64,000 nucleotides of DNA from CAZHFW01 sp964531675 (lineage in GTDB: Bacteria > Planctomycetota > Phycisphaerae > Phycisphaerales > UBA1924): assembly GCA_964531675.1 (NCBI GenBank), contig CAZHFW010000006.1, forward strand, positions 74,609 to 138,608, written 5' to 3'. Numbering within the stretch: position 1 is the first letter of the stretch; each line of letters opens with the position of its first letter. The notes beneath the pieces are model-generated. The model did not search any database, was not told the origin of the DNA, and saw only the letters and a program-made list of their open reading frames with translations. A program made the position numbers and the translations under genes. Shown in pieces: positions 44,437 to 51,965 of this stretch.

Positions 44437-45726
44437 TTAGTTCTTCTGGTCCTTGACCATGCGGTCGAGCAGATCGCGTTCGACCTGGTCGTACTTCTCG
44501 AACTTCTGGCGGAGGCTCGTGCGGAGCTTCTCGATCTCCACCGCCTGCTCGGGCGAGGCGCCGGTGCGTGAGGCCTCCAGGACCGCAGCGAGGGACTCGC
44601 TGGTGGCGCGGAGGTCGCTGACGGCGCTGGCGTACGCGCGGGCCGAGTCGTAGAGCAGCTCCTGCTCGGTCTCCTTTTTGCTCGGGCGGTACAACAGACG
44701 CCAGGGCTGGGCCCGGATCTCGATCATCGCGAGCTTGAGCTGGTCGGTCGCGAGGCGGGCGTTGGCCAGCGCCTTCTCGATATTGGGCGTCTGCTCGGTC
44801 ACCAGACCGCTGACGTTCAGCGCGAGCTTGCGGAACTCTTCCAGGGACTCCTTGCCGGCGGCGACCGCGGCGTCCACGTGGTCCATGGTCTGGGTCTTGA
44901 ACCGCTCGGTCACGTCCGTGACGTTGGCGATGGTCTGGTCGATCTTGGGACGGTTGTCCTTGAGCGCGTTGTCGAGCCCGGTCGTGAAGTCCTTGGCCTT
45001 GGCGACCGCGGCGTCGGCCTGGTTCATCCAGGGGTCGAGCCGCTTGGAGAAGCCCTCGGCGTTGTTCACGATGCGGTCACCCGCAGCGGTCCACTCGCCC
45101 GCCTTGCCGCGCACGTCCGCGGTGATCTGGCGCACGTTCTCAACGGTCTCGTTGATCTTGGGCTTGTTGGTCTCGGTGATTTCCTTGAAGTTGCGCATCG
45201 TGTCGCGCGCGTCGGTGATGATCTCCGGGATCCGGCTGATCACGTCCGGGCCGATCCCGGCCTGCGCCAGGAACCCGGGCGGCGCCAGGCCTCCCTTGAT
45301 CGTCGCGCCCGCCTCGAGCCTCCCGGCCTTGCCCGACGGATCGCCGATCGACCAGATGTTGATCGTCGTCAGCGAGCCGAGCAGCGGGCGCTCGAGCGAG
45401 AACTTGGCGTCCTTGTAGAGGGTCACGTCCTTCTTGACTTCGATCGCGACGTCGATGCCGTCGGCGACCGAGTCACCGCCCGCAGCTTGCGCCTTGGCGA
45501 GCTCGACGCTGAGCACCTTGCCGACCAGCTGGCCGCCAAGCTGCACGTCGGAGCCTTTCTTCAGGCCGACGGCGCCGTCCTGGACCGTGAAGCGCACGGT
45601 GTACTTCACCGTGGGTCCGAGCCCGGAGATGGAAGCCAGGGTGAAGGCCATCGCGACCGCCAGAATCAGGCTGCCGACGACAAACACACCCGCGAGCACG
45701 TTGTTGCGAGACGACCCTCGAGCCAT
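44437..45726 (-). CDS. mlaD: MlaD-like MCE-domain protein
   Basis: MlaD binds lipid in the periplasm as the substrate-binding part of the Mla phospholipid transporter. The 429-residue protein has an N-terminal membrane anchor (VLAGVFVVGSLILAVAMAF). An MCE domain follows at about residues 38-150 (VRFTVQDGAVGLKKGSDVQLGG), then a long helical C-terminus from about 170 to 370 with regular heptads. The long helix may form a tunnel or needle, as in the larger MCE proteins. TAACCT at 45735-45740 is 8 bases before the ATG. The MlaF ATPase gene is directly upstream on the same strand; no MlaE permease is in the window. Confidence 0.9.
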   Translation of the reverse strand: MARGSSRNNVLAGVFVVGSLILAVAMAFTLASISGLGPTVKYTVRFTVQDGAVGLKKGSDVQLGGQLVGKVLSVELAKAQAAGGDSVADGIDVAIEVKKDVTLYKDAKFSLERPLLGSLTTINIWSIGDPSGKAGRLEAGATIKGGLAPPGFLAQAGIGPDVISRIPEIITDARDTMRNFKEITETNKPKINETVENVRQITADVRGKAGEWTAAGDRIVNNAEGFSKRLDPWMNQADAAVAKAKDFTTGLDNALKDNRPKIDQTIANVTDVTERFKTQTMDHVDAAVAAGKESLEEFRKLALNVSGLVTEQTPNIEKALANARLATDQLKLAMIEIRAQPWRLLYRPSKKETEQELLYDSARAYASAVSDLRATSESLAAVLEASRTGASPEQAVEIEKLRTSLRQKFEKYDQVERDLLDRMVKDQKN

Positions 45727-45786
45727 AGTCCGTTAGGTTAGCCGATCCGGCCCGTGTCGGAGTGCCCGGGAGCAATCCGGGGCTGG

Positions 45787-46701
45787 TCAGCGGCTGGGGA
45801 CGACACTGGGTACCGGCGCCGGCTCGTGCTGGATGCCGAGCAGGTCGTCCGCGAAGCTGCTGGCGTTCTTGCGCTCGGTGATGGGTCCCTCGGCGTCGCC
45901 GCGGAGGAACTGGCGGATGAGCCTTTCAGGCTCGGGCAGGCCCGACGACTCCGCCTCGGTCATGCGCCGGAGGCGGTCGTACCAGTCCCGGCTCTCGACC
46001 TTGATCATCTTGCCCTTGTCGAGCATGGCCATGCGGTCGGCGATGGTGAACGCCGAGTCCATCTCGTGGGTGACGACGACCGAGGTGACGCCGAGCTGCT
46101 TGGACAGGGCGATGATGAGCTGGTCGATCTGGGCGCTGGTGACCGGGTCCAGACCCGCCGAGGGCTCGTCGTAGAAGAGCACCTGGGGGTCAAGGGCCAG
46201 GGCGCGGGCCAGGCCCGCACGCTTCTTCATGCCGCCGGAGATCTGCGCGGGGTACTTGTCCGCGTGCTCGCGGAGGCCGACCAGCTCGAGCTTGATCTTG
46301 ACCTGGATGTCGATGATGTCGGAGTCCAGGTCGGAGTGCTCGCGGAGCGGCAGGGCCACGTTTTCCGCAAGCGTCATGGAGTTGAACAGGGCGCCCGACT
46401 GGAACAGGATGCCGAAGCGCTTGCGCACTTCATTCAGCGCGTCCTCGTCCAGGTCCGCGATGTTGTGCCCGAGCATCCAGATCTCGCCCTGGTCGGGCTG
46501 GAACGAGCCGATCAGGTGGCGCAGCATGGTGCTCTTGCCCGAGCCTGAGCCGCCCATGATGACCATGGTCTCGCCCGGATAGATGTCCAGGTTGATGCCG
46601 TCGAGCACCGTCTGCGGGCCGAAGCGCTTGACCACGCTCTTGCACGAGATGATCGGGTCGCGCTTGGGTGCAGCAGGGATGGAAGTGTCGGTGGGGGGCA
46701 T
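45787..46701 (-). CDS. mlaF: MlaF-like ABC transporter ATPase
   Basis: This is the ATPase of the Mla-type phospholipid transporter, on the cytoplasmic face of the inner membrane. The 304-residue protein has Walker A GGSGSGKST, Q-loop in FGILFQSGALFNSMT (typical of Mla/Ttg2A), signature ISGGMKKRAGLARAL and Walker B VLFYDEPSAGLDP. About 40 residues extend past the usual end. The ATG at 46701 was chosen over 46728 and 46752 by family alignment. mlaD follows after a 60-base gap with its own -10-like box. The permease must lie elsewhere. Confidence 0.93.
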   Translation of the reverse strand: MPPTDTSIPAAPKRDPIISCKSVVKRFGPQTVLDGINLDIYPGETMVIMGGSGSGKSTMLRHLIGSFQPDQGEIWMLGHNIADLDEDALNEVRKRFGILFQSGALFNSMTLAENVALPLREHSDLDSDIIDIQVKIKLELVGLREHADKYPAQISGGMKKRAGLARALALDPQVLFYDEPSAGLDPVTSAQIDQLIIALSKQLGVTSVVVTHEMDSAFTIADRMAMLDKGKMIKVESRDWYDRLRRMTEAESSGLPEPERLIRQFLRGDAEGPITERKNASSFADDLLGIQHEPAPVPSVVPSR

Positions 46702-46811
46702 CACGAGAGATCCACGAGGACCCAGCATCGCCAAACCCCCGCGGGTTTGCAAGGCCCAAGGCCCAAGCGGCGGACTCTAGGACGTTCGCACCACCCGAAA
46801 GGATGGGAATC

Positions 46812-46874
46812 GGTGCCAACATCCGCGCAGGCTTGGCGCAGCGGGTGGTGCGATCGGCGACCGGGTTGGTGGAC
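46812..46874. repeat. Two-hairpin repeat element cut by a scaffold gap
   Basis: The copy starts GGTGCCAACATCCGC and has the GCGGGTGGTG partner arm, then enters the gap. It is the first unit of a divergent-region array that uses the CCCGCAACG-type 3' hairpin. Confidence 0.75.
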
Positions 46875-46974
46875 NNNNNNNNNNNNNNNNNNNNNNNNNN
46901 NNNNNNNNNNNNNNNNNNNNNNNNNNNNNNNNNNNNNNNNNNNNNNNNNNNNNNNNNNNNNNNNNNNNNNNNNN
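46875..46974. other. Assembly gap of 100 N
   Basis: Exactly 100 N inside the second repeat array. As with the first gap, the flanks belong to the same repeat type. Confidence 0.95.
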
Positions 46975-46987
46975 AAAGGATGGAATC

Positions 46988-47121
46988 GGTGCCACCATCC
47001 GCGCAGGCTTGGCGCAGCGGGTGGTGCGATCGGCGACCGGGTTGGTGGACTCCAGCGTGGGGGTTGGAGGTTGTGGGTCATTTGCACCACCCGCAACGTG
47101 GACGTTGCGGGTGGTGGCACC
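46988..47121. repeat. Two-hairpin repeat element, CCCGC subtype
   Basis: A 134-base copy whose 3' hairpin arms are CCACCCGCAACG and CGTTGCGGGTGG. Compared with the AGC subtype, both arms have changed (AGC to CGC, GCT to GCG), keeping the pairing. Confidence 0.85.
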
Positions 47122-47136
47122 CGAAAGGATGGAATC

Positions 47137-47270
47137 GGTGCCACCATCCGCGCAGGCTTGGCGCAGCGGGTGGTGCGAACGGCGACCGGGCCGGTGGACG
47201 CGAGCGTGACGACCGGGGTTTGTGGGACGGTCGCACCACCCGCAACGCGGACGTTGCGGGTGGTGGCACC
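47137..47270. repeat. Two-hairpin repeat element, CCCGC subtype, second full copy
   Basis: A 134-base copy 149 bases after the previous start, with the same 3' hairpin subtype. It ends 4 bases before the TAGCAT box of the TSUP gene, so the element forms the immediate upstream flank of that promoter. Confidence 0.85.
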
Positions 47271-47285
47271 CACGTAGCATCCGGC

Positions 47286-48086
47286 ATGCCCGACTGGTGG
47301 TCGATTCTGATCGTCGCGCTGGTCTCGCTGGCCGCAGCGGGCCTCACGTTTTTCTCAGGCTTTGGCCTGGGCACGCTGCTCATGCCCGTCTTGGCCTTCT
47401 TCGTGCCTGCGCCGGTCGCGATCGCGGCGACCGCGGTCGTGCACCTGATCAATAACCTGTTCAAGCTCGCGCTGATGGGGCGGCACGCCGACCGCAAGGT
47501 GCTCATCCGCTTCGGGCTCGGCACCGTGCCTTTCACGTTCCTGGGCGCCTGGCTCCTGACCACCATGTCGGGCGCGACCGCGCTGGCGAGCTATCACCTG
47601 GGGCACCGCCTCTGCGAGATCACGCCTCTGAAACTCGTGCTGGCGGGCGTGATCGGCTTCTTCGCGGTGCTCGAACTCTCGCCTCGATTTCAGAAGCTCG
47701 AGCTGGACCCCCGATGGCTTCCACTGGGCGGCGCACTTTCCGGGTTCTTCGGAGGTTTCTCGGGGCACCAGGGCGCGCTGCGATCCGCCTTCCTGGTCCG
47801 GGCCGGGCTCTCCAAGGAGGGCCTCGTCGGGACGCGCGTGGTGCTGGCCTGCGTGGTCGACAGCATCCGGCTGCTGGTCTACGGCGTCGGCCTTCCTGCG
47901 GCCGAAGCCCACCGCCTGACCGATGCCCGCACCCTGTGGCTCGCCCTCCCGGCCTGTGCTGCGGCGCTGTTGGGGACCATGGCCGGGGCCAGACTGCTGC
48001 GGAGCGTGACCTTGGAGCAGGTACGCCTCCTGGTCGGGGTGATGCTGGTGGTGATCGCGGGGCTGATGGGATCCGGGGTGGTGTGA
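47286..48086 (+). CDS. TSUP-family (TauE/SafE) membrane permease
   Basis: The 266-residue protein has about eight membrane helices in two similar halves. GLTFFSGFGLGTLLMPVLAFF comes near the start and GGALSGFFGGFSGHQGALRSAF in the middle; the latter is the conserved TSUP signature region. The family exports or imports sulfite, sulfoacetate or related organosulfur anions; the substrate here is unknown. The ATG at 47286 is 5 bases after TAGCAT. The gene is divergent from mlaF across a repeat array. atpG follows 48 bases later with its own box. Confidence 0.87.
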   Translation: MPDWWSILIVALVSLAAAGLTFFSGFGLGTLLMPVLAFFVPAPVAIAATAVVHLINNLFKLALMGRHADRKVLIRFGLGTVPFTFLGAWLLTTMSGATALASYHLGHRLCEITPLKLVLAGVIGFFAVLELSPRFQKLELDPRWLPLGGALSGFFGGFSGHQGALRSAFLVRAGLSKEGLVGTRVVLACVVDSIRLLVYGVGLPAAEAHRLTDARTLWLALPACAAALLGTMAGARLLRSVTLEQVRLLVGVMLVVIAGLMGSGVV

Positions 48087-48134
48087 CCGGATTGGTTTCT
48101 GTTTGGTCGGGCCCGCGCCTATCGTTCTCCCCCT

Positions 48135-49019
48135 ATGGCGAAGACCCGCGAGATCAAGAAGCGCATCAAGGCCGTCGGCAACATCAAGCGCATCACCAAG
48201 ACGATGCAGATGATCGCCACGGCGAAGTTCGCCCAGTCGCAGTCGCGCGTGGTGGCGTCCAAGCCTTACACGCAGACGATCTTCGAGCTCGTCGGTGATC
48301 TGGCCGGCGCCGCGGGCGACGTCACGCACCCGCTGCTCCAGGAGTCGGGCTCGGGCCCCGAGCTGACGCTCATCATCACCAGCGATCGCGGTCTTTGCGG
48401 TCCGTACAACGGGTCGGTGCTGCGCAGGGCGATGGCCCTGGTCCGCGAGCATCCTTCGGTGAAGTCCGGGCAGATCGAGCTCGTCGGCAAGAAGGGCGCC
48501 GGCGCGATGAAGTTCAACAAGATCCCCGTCGCCAAGCTCCACGCCATCGGCGACAAGCCCACCTACGAGCAGGTCCAGCAGATCGCGGATGACTACATGC
48601 AGCGCTTCACTTCGGGCCAGATCAGCAAGGTCCGCGTGATCTACATGAAGTTCATCTCGGCCGGTCGCCAGACCCCCGAGGTGCTCCAGCTGCTCCCCTT
48701 CGATCCCTCCGCAGCCAAGCCGGCGAACAGCTCCGCCGAGGGCGCCAAGTCCAAGGCGAGCATCAACTACGAGTTCAGCCCGGATGCAGCGACGCTGCTC
48801 GGGGATCTGCTCCCGGCTGCGGTGAAGGCGGTGCTCTTCCAGGCGATCCAGGAGTCGATCGTGTCGGAGAACATCGCCCGCATGGTCGCGATGAAGGCCG
48901 CCACCGACAACGCCGGCAAGATGGGCAAGGCGCTGACCCGCAAGTACAACCGCGCCCGCCAGTCCCAGATCACCACCGAGCTGACCGAGATCATCTCGGG
49001 TGCTGCAGCCCTCGAGTAA
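48135..49019 (+). CDS. atpG: ATP synthase gamma chain
   Basis: The gamma subunit is the rotor shaft of F1. The 294-residue protein starts with the canonical REIKKRIKAVGNIKRITKTMQMIATAKF coiled-coil. It has the ITSDRGLCGPYNGSVLRR block and ends with the conserved C-terminal helix NRARQSQITTELTEIISGAAAL. No other atp gene is in the neighbourhood, so it is separated from the usual atp operon, or it belongs to a second partial set. TATCGT at 48120-48125 is 9 bases before the ATG. A strong terminator follows. Confidence 0.95.
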   Translation: MAKTREIKKRIKAVGNIKRITKTMQMIATAKFAQSQSRVVASKPYTQTIFELVGDLAGAAGDVTHPLLQESGSGPELTLIITSDRGLCGPYNGSVLRRAMALVREHPSVKSGQIELVGKKGAGAMKFNKIPVAKLHAIGDKPTYEQVQQIADDYMQRFTSGQISKVRVIYMKFISAGRQTPEVLQLLPFDPSAAKPANSSAEGAKSKASINYEFSPDAATLLGDLLPAAVKAVLFQAIQESIVSENIARMVAMKAATDNAGKMGKALTRKYNRARQSQITTELTEIISGAAALE

Positions 49020-49043
49020 GCCGGAATCTCCAAGCACTCATCC

Positions 49044-49078
49044 ACCCGCCCGCGCATCCCGCGGGCGGGTTTGTTTTT
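49044..49078 (+). terminator. Rho-independent terminator after atpG
   Basis: ACCCGCCCGCG (49044-49054) pairs perfectly with CGCGGGCGGGT (49060-49070), followed by TTGTTTTT. Confidence 0.9.
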
Positions 49079-49101
49079 GGGAGTGTGAAGGGACAGAAAT
49101 C

Positions 49102-49236
49102 GGTGCCACCACCCGCGCAGGCTCGGCGCAGCGGGTGGTGCGAATGGCGACGCGGGTCGAAGGAGGCGAGCGCGAGGATTGGGGGTCTTGGGACGCCCGC
49201 ACCACCATCCGCGAAGACGCAGATGGTGGTGGCACC
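49102..49236. repeat. Two-hairpin repeat element, CCATC subtype, tandem unit 1
   Basis: A 135-base copy whose 3' hairpin arms are CCACCATC and GATGGTGG, a third paired subtype. It is followed by an almost identical unit 152 bases later. Confidence 0.85.
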
Positions 49237-49253
49237 CGGAGAGGACAGGAATC

Positions 49254-49388
49254 GGTGCCACCACCCGCGCAGGCTCGGCGCAGCGGGTGGTGCGAATGGC
49301 GACGCGGGTCGAAGGAGGCGAGCGCGAGGATTGGGGGTCTTGGGACGCCCGCACCACCATCCGCGAAGACGCAGATGGTGGTGGCACC
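49254..49388. repeat. Two-hairpin repeat element, CCATC subtype, tandem unit 2
   Basis: Nearly identical to the unit at 49102, with a spacing of exactly 152 bases start to start. The recent duplication includes the inter-unit CGGAGAGGACAGGAATC. Confidence 0.85.
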
Positions 49389-49405
49389 CGGAGAGGACAG
49401 GAATC

Positions 49406-49539
49406 GGTGCCACCACCCGCGCAGGCTCGGCGCAGCGGGTGGTGCGAATGGCGACGCGGGTTGAAGGAGGCGAGCGTGAGGTTGGGGATCTTGGGACGGT
49501 CGCACCACCAGCAACGCGGACGTTGCTGGTGGTGGCACC
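49406..49539. repeat. Two-hairpin repeat element, AGC subtype, tandem unit 3
   Basis: The third tandem unit, again 152 bases on. Its 3' hairpin is of the AGCAACG/CGTTGCT subtype, so the array mixes subtypes. Confidence 0.85.
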
Positions 49540-49675
49540 GGCAGTGGCTCGATCGGGTTCCGTGCTGTTCTGGCGTCGTCGGGCTTGCCTGGAGGAGGCT
49601 CTGTGTGCATCTTGTGAAGAGGAGGCCGTCCAGGGGCGGTTTTGCCCTCGAACCCGAACCGGGTCCGGGCGTCTG

Positions 49676-49703
49676 TAGTATCGGCTTGGGGCGTTTGCGC
49701 CCC
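49676..49703 (+). promoter_or_regulatory. Possible promoter and leader hairpin of the response-regulator gene
   Basis: TAGTAT (49676-49681) is a -10-like box. GGGGCG-TTTG-CGCCCC (49688-49703) would be a hairpin at the very 5' end of the transcript, 12 bases before the ATG. Confidence 0.35.
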
Positions 49704-49714
49704 GCGGAGCCTTT

Positions 49715-50233
49715 ATGCTCGACCAGAACGCAGGCCATGACCATCCCGACGCCGACGAGCCGCTCTTTGAGGATGCTGCTTCGTCCGAAGGCGAGCGCGA
49801 CGATGCCGATGAAGAAGAAGGCGTGGTGGTGGACGGCCGTCTGTCCAGCGTGCGCGTGCTGATCGTCGACGACGACGCGGACATCCGCGATTCGTTCGAG
49901 GCGGCGTTCCAGTCCGAGGGCGCGCTGACGCAGGTGTGCTCGGATGGGCAGGATGCGGTGCGCATCTGTCACGAGGATCCGCCCGACGTGGTCATCCTCG
50001 ACATGATGCTTCCGAAGCGCTCGGGGTTCCTGGTGCTGGAGAAGATCAAGGGGCGCGAAGACTCGCCCATCGTGATCATGGTGACCGCCAACGAGGGCAA
50101 GCGTCACCAGGCGTACGCCGAGTCGCTCGGCGCGGACCGCTATCTGCTCAAGCCCGTCCCGCTCGACCGCCTGCTCGAGGTCACGCTCGAGCTGCTGGAC
50201 GAGGCCGATGCGGCCGACGATTCAGAAGCGTGA
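49715..50233 (+). CDS. Single-domain response regulator with acidic N-terminus
   Basis: The 172-residue protein begins with about 45 acidic residues. One receiver domain follows (about 46-160): LIVDDDADIRDSF with the acidic pocket, phospho-acceptor Asp in DVVILDMMLPKRSG, Thr in IIMVTANEG and Lys in YLLKPVPLDRL. There is no DNA-binding or output domain. It would therefore act by protein-protein contact, like CheY or Spo0F. No histidine kinase is adjacent. The acidic N-terminus is unusual. Confidence 0.92.
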   Translation: MLDQNAGHDHPDADEPLFEDAASSEGERDDADEEEGVVVDGRLSSVRVLIVDDDADIRDSFEAAFQSEGALTQVCSDGQDAVRICHEDPPDVVILDMMLPKRSGFLVLEKIKGREDSPIVIMVTANEGKRHQAYAESLGADRYLLKPVPLDRLLEVTLELLDEADAADDSEA

Positions 50234-50289
50234 GACCGCTGGGAAAACCGGGCTTTGGGCGCGGGTGATGGCGACGCTATTCTGAAGTC

Positions 50290-50610
50290 ATGCCCAAGCG
50301 TCAGTTCGTCTTCACCAGGCCGGCCCCCAAGCCGGGCGAGCCTGCGCCGCCCCTGGGGAGCCCCAAGGAGCTGATGGCAGCGTTGGCGGGGTTCAACACC
50401 GCGCCCGATGGCGGACCGACCAAAGCCATGGGCACCCAGCGCCTCCACGGCCCGGGATTCGTCGTGGATATCCCCGATGGCCAGCCTCTCATCGCGCAGG
50501 CCATGATCACCGTCAGCGAGGAAGACACCGCCTGGCCCGTGCTCGTGCGGATCTGCAAGGCCAACGGGTGGAAGATGGTTGATCTGGAGTCGGGCCGGAG
50601 CTTCGGCTGA
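50290..50610 (+). CDS. Small hypothetical protein
   Basis: The 106-residue protein has a basic, Pro-rich start (MPKRQFVFTRPAPKPGEP). A compact domain follows, with GTQRLHGPGFVVDIPDGQP, then TVSEEDTAWPVLVRICKANGWKMVDLE. I do not recognise it; it resembles small soluble proteins of one alpha/beta domain. TATTCT at 50278-50283 lies 6 bases before the ATG, suggesting a leaderless mRNA. plsY follows on the same strand with its own box. Confidence 0.75.
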   Translation: MPKRQFVFTRPAPKPGEPAPPLGSPKELMAALAGFNTAPDGGPTKAMGTQRLHGPGFVVDIPDGQPLIAQAMITVSEEDTAWPVLVRICKANGWKMVDLESGRSFG

Positions 50611-50650
50611 GCATGCACGCAAGGCGCGGGGCCCGCTACGCTTGGCCCCT

Positions 50651-51316
50651 GTGCACGCTGCGTTGATCGTCATCGGATTCCTGGTGGGCTCGATCCCCTT
50701 CGGCTTTCTCATCGGAAAGGCCCGGGGCATCGACATCCGCCAGCATGGCTCGGGCAACATCGGCGCGACCAACGTCACGCGCGTCCTGGGGAAGAAGCTC
50801 GGGCGGATCTGCTTCGGGCTGGACATGGCCAAGGGTTTATTCCCGACCTTCGGCGCGGGCATCGCGCTGCAGGATGCGGGGAGCTGGTCCCCCGCCAACG
50901 CGTGGGTGTGGATCGCTGCGGCACTGGCGCCGATCCTGGGACATGTCTTCTGCCCATGGCTCGGCTTCAAGGGAGGCAAGGGCGTCGCGACCGGCCTGGG
51001 CGCGCTGCTGGGACTCTTCCCGATCATGACGGTCGCGGGCGTGGGCGCGCTGGTGGTGTGGATCACCGCAGCCAAGCTTTGGCGCTATGTCTCGCTGGCC
51101 TCGATCCTGGCGGGCGTGAGCCTGCCGGTGTGGGTCGCGACGGCATTTGGACTGGCGCCCAACGCCGGCGATCCCGGCTGGCTCGGGCGCGCAGCACCCT
51201 TTCTGGGGGTAAGCCTGCTCATGGCGGGGTTTGTGGTGTTCACGCACCGCGCCAACATCCGGCGTCTGCGTGCCGGGACCGAGCCGCGGATCGGACAGCG
51301 GGCCGTGAAGCCCTAA
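50651..51316 (+). CDS. plsY: Acyl-phosphate glycerol-3-phosphate acyltransferase
   Basis: PlsY is an inner-membrane enzyme that transfers acyl groups from acyl-phosphate to glycerol 3-phosphate, starting phospholipid synthesis. The 221-residue protein has about five helices and the three family motifs: GSGNIGATNVTRVLG, FKGGKGVATGLG and the C-terminal THRANIRRLRAGTE. The GTG start at 50651 fits the first helix and is 8 bases after TACGCT (50637-50642). PlsX is not in the window. Confidence 0.95.
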   Translation: MHAALIVIGFLVGSIPFGFLIGKARGIDIRQHGSGNIGATNVTRVLGKKLGRICFGLDMAKGLFPTFGAGIALQDAGSWSPANAWVWIAAALAPILGHVFCPWLGFKGGKGVATGLGALLGLFPIMTVAGVGALVVWITAAKLWRYVSLASILAGVSLPVWVATAFGLAPNAGDPGWLGRAAPFLGVSLLMAGFVVFTHRANIRRLRAGTEPRIGQRAVKP

Positions 51317-51602
51317 AGCGGCCGCCAAATCAACATTTTTATCGGACCTGGATTCACACCCAGATGTGGACAGGCTGTTTCTTATCCGGGAAAGCGGATT
51401 GGTCCGAGTGAGTCAGCTCGACATCCGGTTCTCGGGCGTCGGAGCGACCCCCAGGTTCAAGCTGGGGGCAAGGCAACGGCAGCGCGGCGCGATCTCGGAC
51501 GGGCGACAAACTTGCGCGTCGGGACGAGCAAAGCGACGGGCGATCGGGGCCGATGACAGACCGGTTGTGATCCGCCGGTGGGATGGACAGTGGGAGGTCC
51601 GC
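51317..51602. other. Region between plsY and a small unknown gene
   Basis: About 285 bases. The frame of the next gene is open here from ATG 51366, giving basic, low-information residues, so a longer gene is possible. Nothing else is evident. Confidence 0.35.
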
Positions 51603-51860
51603 ATGGGCAGTCTGAGGCTTCGTCGCGATGAGAGCTGGGAACTGGATCCGATCCCGTTCCCGGGTCGTGTGGTCAGCCGGGTCGGCCGGTGGGACCCCCA
51701 GCCGACGACCGAGCGAGCGCAAGGTCACAGTCGCGAGCGCGACGTGCTGGACTCCATCGGTCATGTGGAGCGGGCCCTGGCCCAGGTCGAGCAGCACACC
51801 CGCGATCTGGCGGGGATGATCGGCTTCGAGGCCGACCCTGATCGTCCGCGGGCGGCGTAA
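51603..51860 (+). CDS. Small hypothetical protein
   Basis: The 85-residue protein begins MGSLRLRRDESWELDPIPFPG. It ends with an amphipathic helix region HVERALAQVEQHTRDLAGMIG. I do not recognise it. GGAGG six bases before ATG 51603 supports this start; an in-frame ATG at 51366 would add 79 residues of doubtful character. An intrinsic terminator follows. Confidence 0.55.
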   Translation: MGSLRLRRDESWELDPIPFPGRVVSRVGRWDPQPTTERAQGHSRERDVLDSIGHVERALAQVEQHTRDLAGMIGFEADPDRPRAA

Positions 51861-51893
51861 AGCCCCCGGTCCGGATGCGCGACAGACGAGCAA

Positions 51894-51932
51894 GGCCCCG
51901 CTGCCCAATGAGGCATGGCGGGGCCGTTTTCT
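51894..51932 (+). terminator. Rho-independent terminator
   Basis: GGCCCCGC (51894-51901) pairs with GCGGGGCC (51918-51925), with inner TGCC/GGCA pairs, followed by GTTTTCTT. It lies between the small hypothetical gene and the convergent LuxR-type gene. Confidence 0.8.
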
Positions 51933-51965
51933 TGCGCGGATGAACGAGCGGCGACGCTGAAGGCC

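Noticed and set aside
46668..47285. N-terminal extension of the TSUP protein across the repeat array
   Set aside because: The open frame crosses 100 N and repeat DNA; the first membrane helix starts right after ATG 47286, which has a -10-like box.
49102..49539. CRISPR array
   Set aside because: Units are about 135 bases with internal hairpins and nearly constant spacers; there are no short repeats with unique spacers and no cas genes.
49038..49610. Repetitive protein frames running through the two-hairpin repeats
   Set aside because: The translated periodicity comes from the DNA repeats; frames differ between copies and are not preserved.
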